In this document: in pieces, positions 55,698-58,622 of the stretch
Layout of the letters: every line of letters starts with the position of its first letter
Numbering within the stretch: the stretch's first letter is position 1
Assembly: GCF_900094935.1 (NCBI RefSeq)
Contig: NZ_FMBA01000013.1
Coordinates: 1 to 58,622 of the forward strand
Length of the DNA stretch: 58,622 nt
Origin: Gilliamella intestini
GTDB taxonomy: Bacteria > Pseudomonadota > Gammaproteobacteria > Enterobacterales > Orbaceae
Reading direction: 5' to 3'
Made by a program: the position numbers and the translations under genes
The notes under the pieces: generated by a model
Databases searched by the model: none
What the model was told of the DNA's origin: nothing
Seen by the model: the letters and a program-made list of their open reading frames with translations, nothing else

Positions 55698-56564
55698 ATG
55701 ACAAAAATCATTAACGAAAAACTAGCCAAACTAGTCAATAACCAAGAGTCAATCAATCATATCTATTTTGCCAATAGTAATGCTTGCCCGCCTTTACTTG
55801 CCTGCCAAGCCAACTTTCCTAGAATTGAAATTATATTAGAAGGAAAGCAACAAATGTTATGGGAGGATAGTAATGGCAAAGTTATTGAAAAAATATTATC
55901 AACTAATGATCTTTTATATATTTCCGCTCAAAGCTGGAACAAACCCATTTGGACAAGCCCTGTTACTTTATTAAACATCTTATTTGATCAACAACAAATT
56001 GGTATAAGCCTATTGCATTGGGATGGCACACAACTAATTCCGCTTGAGCAAATCAACACACCAAGACGTGGTCCACGGGTTGGTACATTTATTATTCAAG
56101 CTCTGACCGAACTTATCTGGCAAAACCAGTCAGATAAACAAAATCAAACTGCTTACTATCTTATTCACAGTTTGCTTAGCAACACACTTGATTTGTTAAA
56201 TACCAATGTCAAAACATCAGCCAAAACTACTTGCCTATATGAAGCCATTTGCCAATATATTGATACTCACTTTCGTGAGGATATTACACGCGACTTTTTA
56301 GCTAATATGTTTTACATTTCACCCAATTACTTATCACATCTATTTCAAAGCGAGGGAAAAATAGGATTAAATGAATATCTAAATCATATTCGCTTAGAAT
56401 ATGCCAAATCGCTATTAAAGGATTATGATCTAAATATAAAAGAAATTGCGCTAGCATCGGGGTTTAAAGATAGTAATTATTTTTGTCGGATTTTTAAAAA
56501 AAAGACAGAACGAACACCAACACTGTATCGTCGACAATATCATAGTAAGTTAATGCGCAAATAG
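55698..56564 (+). CDS. AraC-family transcriptional regulator
   Basis: 288 residues. The N-terminal ~170 residues are a cupin-like sensor (RIEIILEGKQQMLWED, LLYISAQSWNKPIWTSP). The C-terminal ~100 residues have the two AraC helix-turn-helix units (RDFLANMFYISPNYLSHLFQSEG; LNIKEIALASGFKDSNYFCRIFKKKTERTPTLYR split at PNYLSH and SNYFCRIFKK). Divergent from fsa with a CRP-like site between, so probably an activator of fsa in response to a sugar. Ligand unknown. Last chromosomal gene before the CRISPR region. Confidence 0.88.
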   Translation: MTKIINEKLAKLVNNQESINHIYFANSNACPPLLACQANFPRIEIILEGKQQMLWEDSNGKVIEKILSTNDLLYISAQSWNKPIWTSPVTLLNILFDQQQIGISLLHWDGTQLIPLEQINTPRRGPRVGTFIIQALTELIWQNQSDKQNQTAYYLIHSLLSNTLDLLNTNVKTSAKTTCLYEAICQYIDTHFREDITRDFLANMFYISPNYLSHLFQSEGKIGLNEYLNHIRLEYAKSLLKDYDLNIKEIALASGFKDSNYFCRIFKKKTERTPTLYRRQYHSKLMRK

Positions 56565-56723
56565 TTTTTTGCAGTTAACTTCAAACTCTTTTGTTTTTTA
56601 CATTGTGCCAAAATTACACATATTTATCGTCCTTGTTTAGCGTACTCAACTATTGGTGCATTTCAATATAAAAAAATCAAACAGTATAATATTGGTTTTA
56701 TTTTTAATTTAATGATTTTAAAT
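56565..56723. other. Intergenic region before the repeat pair
   Basis: AT-rich, without a gene. No leader-like or terminator structure is convincing. Confidence 0.4.
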
Positions 56724-56751
56724 AAAATTAAGCTGTTATACAGCAGTGAAC
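56724..56751 (-). repeat. Divergent type I-F CRISPR-like repeat (psi-repeat 2)
   Basis: On the minus strand it reads GTTCACTGCTGTATAACAGC then TTAATTTT. Against the general type I-F consensus (GTTCACTGCCGTATAGGCAG then CTTAGAAA) it keeps GTTCACTGC, GTATA and CAGCTTA with one deletion and a few changes in the middle and a changed last third. The stem stays paired as GCTGT-TAT-ACAGC. It is closer to that consensus than to the array's own GTTTACCGCC-type repeat. Found 30 nt from the next unit. Confidence 0.7.
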
Positions 56752-56781
56752 GTTATGCTGTTAAAAATAATAATGCCAGAA

Positions 56782-56809
56782 TATCTAAACCGCCTATGCG
56801 GCGGTAAAC
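56782..56809 (-). repeat. Isolated near-perfect copy of the array repeat (psi-repeat 1)
   Basis: Identical to the ten array repeats at 27 of 28 positions; one T/A change near the end that would form the crRNA 5' handle (TTTAGATA in place of TTTAGAAA on the minus strand). It lies 1,240 bases left of the first array repeat at 58050. With the divergent unit at 56724-56751 it encloses a 30-nt spacer-like segment (56752-56781). Confidence 0.9.
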
Positions 56810-56838
56810 TTAGTACTCAACCACGAATAATTTGATGA

Positions 56839-57162
56839 AAACAAGCCATTTTCTTATTACTTATTTATGCAAACAAAAAATGGGCTATAGAAAAAGTTGA
56901 GCGATTGGAAGCTCAAGAATTTATTATTAATCATTTCGGTCAGGCTAATTATCAATTTCAAATAAACGGTAAGCAATCGGCATTTGCAAAATTAATTGAT
57001 AACAACGGTAATGAAAGGACGATTTGGTCGAAACAGATTAATCGATTTTTAAATGACAATAAAGCAGAAAAAGGAGATAAGATTATAATAAAAGGTGACA
57101 AGTTTATAATGAATAAGAATCAGATTAGCAAGTCTATAAACTTATCACAGATAGAAATTTAA
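56839..57162 (+). pseudogene. Fragment of a plasmid relaxase/primase-associated protein
   Basis: The frame is open from 56839; the part from the TTG at 56905 gives 85 residues, but the reading ahead of it (YANKKWAIEKVERLE) looks coding, so the true start seems lost. FGQANYQFQINGKQSAFAKLIDNNGNERTIWSK and LNDNKAEKGDKIIIKGDKF (given in parts: QFQINGKQSAF, GNERTIWSKQINRFL, KGDKIIIKG) resemble the small beta domain near the C terminus of LPD7/TraI-type plasmid relaxases and primases (...RTLWGVDLERAL...GDxVxL). A remnant of conjugative DNA; recall-based call. Confidence 0.42.
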
Positions 57163-57187
57163 AAGCAGCTTCGCTTATATGATAAAA

Positions 57188-57418
57188 TTAATCCCAGGCG
57201 TGAGGATTTCGTTCCGGTGGTGTTCCTATCATTAATGAGAATGTTGCATCAGCAGCGTTTCTACATGTTAGACTAAAACTATCTAACTCCCCATTTTTAC
57301 ATTTTTTATTGTATTCTTCTCGTAGCTCTTTGTTATTTTTAAAATCTTCTACAGTATATGTCTTCTCATTACATCCGAATAAAAACATAGCAGTAATTAA
57401 TATTAGTATCTTTTTCAT
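57188..57418 (-). CDS. EexN-like entry-exclusion lipoprotein
   Basis: 76 residues: signal ILILITAMFLFGC with lipobox ending at Cys16, then YTVEDFKNNKELREEYNKKC, KNGELDSFSLTCRNAADA. The pattern of a short lipoprotein with V..(F/Y)..N...R......CKN...L.....C.NA is that of plasmid EexN proteins, which block uptake of a related conjugative plasmid. It would be exported to the periplasmic face of a membrane. Intact reading frame, but neighbouring plasmid genes are broken, so it may be a relic. Confidence 0.7.
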   Translation of the reverse strand: MKKILILITAMFLFGCNEKTYTVEDFKNNKELREEYNKKCKNGELDSFSLTCRNAADATFSLMIGTPPERNPHAWD

Positions 57419-57451
57419 ATAAATTCCTTACAATTGTTGGTTAATATTAGA

Positions 57452-57607
57452 TTAAGTTTTATTGTGTTTCATTAAAAAATCATTTACAGCTAACCTAAGT
57501 AAATCAGAAATTGTCTTTAAAGGCAACTTGGCACGTTTATTTTTTATTGCAATATCTTCTAATTCTTCATATTGAATTTCATCAATTTCAAACGAAATTT
57601 TTCTCAT
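57452..57607 (-). CDS. Small ribbon-helix-helix-like protein, plasmid type
   Basis: 51 residues from ATG 57607: RKISFEIDEIQYEELEDIAIKN, then a helix LKTISDLLRLAVNDFLM, which fits a ribbon-helix-helix DNA-binding fold (strand, helix, turn, helix) as in plasmid mobilisation and partition regulators. The frame extends upstream (NKLADELADRPYAGGGKKES) to a stop with no ATG, GTG or TTG, suggesting that the original N terminus has lost its start. Same strand as the EexN-like gene. Too small for a firm family. Confidence 0.5.
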   Translation of the reverse strand: MRKISFEIDEIQYEELEDIAIKNKRAKLPLKTISDLLRLAVNDFLMKHNKT

Positions 57608-57689
57608 GACTTTAGATTTAGATTCTTTTTTACCGCCACCAGCGTAGGGACGATCTGCTAATTCATCAGCCAGTTTATTCGCTTAGTTA

Positions 57690-57717
57690 TTTACAGTAAT
57701 TTGAGAAACTACTGTAA
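57690..57717. repeat. Dispersed palindromic element, copy 3 (inverted)
   Basis: TTTACAGTAATTTGAG then TACTGTAAT: an imperfect palindrome that matches the reverse complement of the core of copy 1 (29066-29104) over about 27 of 34 positions, lying between plasmid-type gene remnants. Confidence 0.5.
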
Positions 57718-57720
57718 TGA

Positions 57721-57990
57721 ATATACATAAAAAACAAAACTAACGCCTTATCACAGACAGAGGTATGTCACCTATATCATAAAGAAAAAATAACTGTCAC
57801 TGAATTGGCTAAACCTTTTATGACTAGTCGTTTGACGACCATTTATAGCGTGCTAAAGAAAGTCCGATTGGACCTGTTTGCGCCTCTAATCTGTAAAGGT
57901 AAACGTTATAAAAGCATTGGTTATGGAATTAAACATCAGGTTAAAGTTAAAAATTCCATTGAAGATAAATTAAGACAACAAGCTAACTAA
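57721..57990 (+). pseudogene. Fragment with resolvase-type helix-turn-helix
   Basis: Open from 57721 without ATG; TTG at 57805 or an upstream non-ATG codon would be needed. The reading TEVCHLYHKEKITVTELAKP, SRLTTIYSVLKK resembles the C-terminal HTH of serine resolvases/invertases (I.VTELAK...S..TIY..L). The end (KSIEDKLRQQAN-like) is charged. The catalytic domain is missing, so it is a remnant if real. Low confidence. Confidence 0.3.
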
Positions 57991-58049
57991 ACACTATAAC
58001 AAAACCTATCTGGCGAAATAATCACTGGATAATATAAGCATAACCAATG

Positions 58050-58617
58050 TTTCTAAACCGCCTATGCGGCGGTAAACATTAAATCACCTTCTTTAAACTC
58101 GGGCTCCATTTTCTAAACCGCCTATGCGGCGGTAAACATTATTCCCGAAAAAAATGCTTATCGGATACATTTCTAAACCGCCTATGCGGCGGTAAACATG
58201 AGAACTGACGGCACAAAGATGGTTGTAGCTTTCTAAACCGCCTATGCGGCGGTAAACTAGTCCCGAAGATGACGCTATACGTGATATTTTTTCTAAACCG
58301 CCTATGCGGCGGTAAACCAACCATTGGTGGACGAATTTTAGAAGCAAATTTTCTAAACCGCCTATGCGGCGGTAAACTTAATACTGATCACAAATGGACT
58401 CAAAGCTGGTTTCTAAACCGCCTATGCGGCGGTAAACCCTATGGTCGTTTAACATACGACGGGGTAGGATTTCTAAACCGCCTATGCGGCGGTAAACGAC
58501 ACCGTTAAAGCCGATGCGGAGCATATCTATTTCTAAACCGCCTATGCGGCGGTAAACAGCAAGAAATTATCGCCCCCCAAGTTTGGATCTTTCTAAACCG
58601 CCTATGCGGCGGTAAAC
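58050..58617 (-). CRISPR. Type I-F CRISPR array, 10 repeats and 9 spacers, truncated by window
   Basis: Ten identical 28-bp repeats start every 60 bases at 58050, 58110, 58170 ... 58590; spacers are all 32 nt. On the minus strand each repeat starts GTTTACCGCCG, has the stem CCGCC...GGCGG and ends TTTAGAAA, matching the I-F repeat form, so transcription is leftward and the leader and cas genes lie right of the window. All repeats are perfect even at the left (trailer) end, and sequence after 58617 continues as another spacer. Several spacers read as open coding sequence, as for phage targets. Repeat identity suggests an active, young array. Confidence 0.96.
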
Positions 58618-58622
58618 ATGTT

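Noticed and set aside
56905-57162. A complete 85-residue gene starting at TTG 56905
   Set aside because: The reading frame looks coding well upstream of this TTG and has no start or ribosome site, so a gene fragment is more likely.
58093-58508. Open frames across the CRISPR array with repeated peptides such as FLNRLCGGK
   Set aside because: They are translations of the 28-bp repeats and 32-nt spacers (60-base period keeps the frame) and not protein genes.
1-58622. tRNA, rRNA or riboswitch genes
   Set aside because: Read through all intergenic stretches; no cloverleaf, rRNA sequence or known riboswitch core was recognised.

Overview
The window looks like a chromosomal segment of a low-GC gammaproteobacterium. 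Housekeeping genes are enterobacterial or Pasteurellaceae-like in sequence and neighbourhood (aceE-aceF-lpd, lipB-lipA, ycbZ-fabA, proC-yggR-yggS-yggT, ycgN-ycgL, comEC-lpxK-ycaR-kdsB, aroA-cmk-rpsA-ihfB, ptrA, prfC). With AT-rich spacers, a type I-F CRISPR array, GH4/PTS sugar use and DUF5339-type small periplasmic proteins, this fits the Orbales (Gilliamella/Orbus-like insect gut symbionts). That assignment is an inference; no rRNA or tRNA gene was seen.

Left end (1-7145): the 3' end of an IS481-like element abuts an array of orphan Rhs C-terminal cassettes, all on the minus strand. Six pieces of Rhs core (YYNRFRYY...[17 protein letters not shown]...DPFGL) each lead into a different C-terminal domain. 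Five of them are followed by a candidate immunity gene. The tips are an unassigned GRPDGQF/IPGGTTSGG domain, an HHIIP HNH-type nuclease, a restriction-endonuclease-like domain, a GIY-YIG nuclease and a DSHH/GHT domain; the sixth is cut off by the IS. No cassette has a convincing start, no full-length rhs gene is present, and the cores are GC-richer than the AT-rich tips. This looks like a store of silent toxin tips that recombination could put onto a full-length Rhs.

Core chromosome (7314-55409): pyruvate dehydrogenase operon, with the lipoate genes lipBA divergent from it; yejM/lapC, ycbZ and fabA (membrane lipids); a duplicated nuclease/DUF5339 pair with one nuclease copy decayed; a cold-shock gene; proC and yggRST; ycgNL, glk and corA; ssb; comEC-lpxK-ycaR-kdsB (lipid A/Kdo), lacking the usual msbA; marC. 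A GH4/PTS alpha-glucoside operon with a divergent GntR regulator and a perfect CRP site follows. Then come ihfB, rpsA, cmk, aroA, an XRE regulator, ptrA, prfC, an orphan ilvY, a 3-hydroxybutyrate-oligomer-hydrolase-like protein lacking expected catalytic residues, acpH, a siderophore-interacting flavoprotein, fsa and a divergent AraC regulator.

Right end (56565-58622): a type I-F array of ten identical 28-bp repeats and nine 32-nt spacers, transcribed leftward by analogy with other I-F repeats, runs off the window; cas genes and leader must lie to the right. About 1.24 kb to its left is an isolated pair of repeat-like units: one near-perfect copy and one divergent copy that resembles the general I-F consensus more than the local repeat, 30 nt apart. 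Between pair and array lie remnants of a conjugative plasmid (relaxase-type domain, EexN-like lipoprotein, ribbon-helix-helix protein, HTH fragment). The pair is either the trailer of an array split by plasmid DNA or a stand-alone mini-CRISPR/CreA-like guide RNA gene. It and the Rhs cassette array are the two most interesting loci here.
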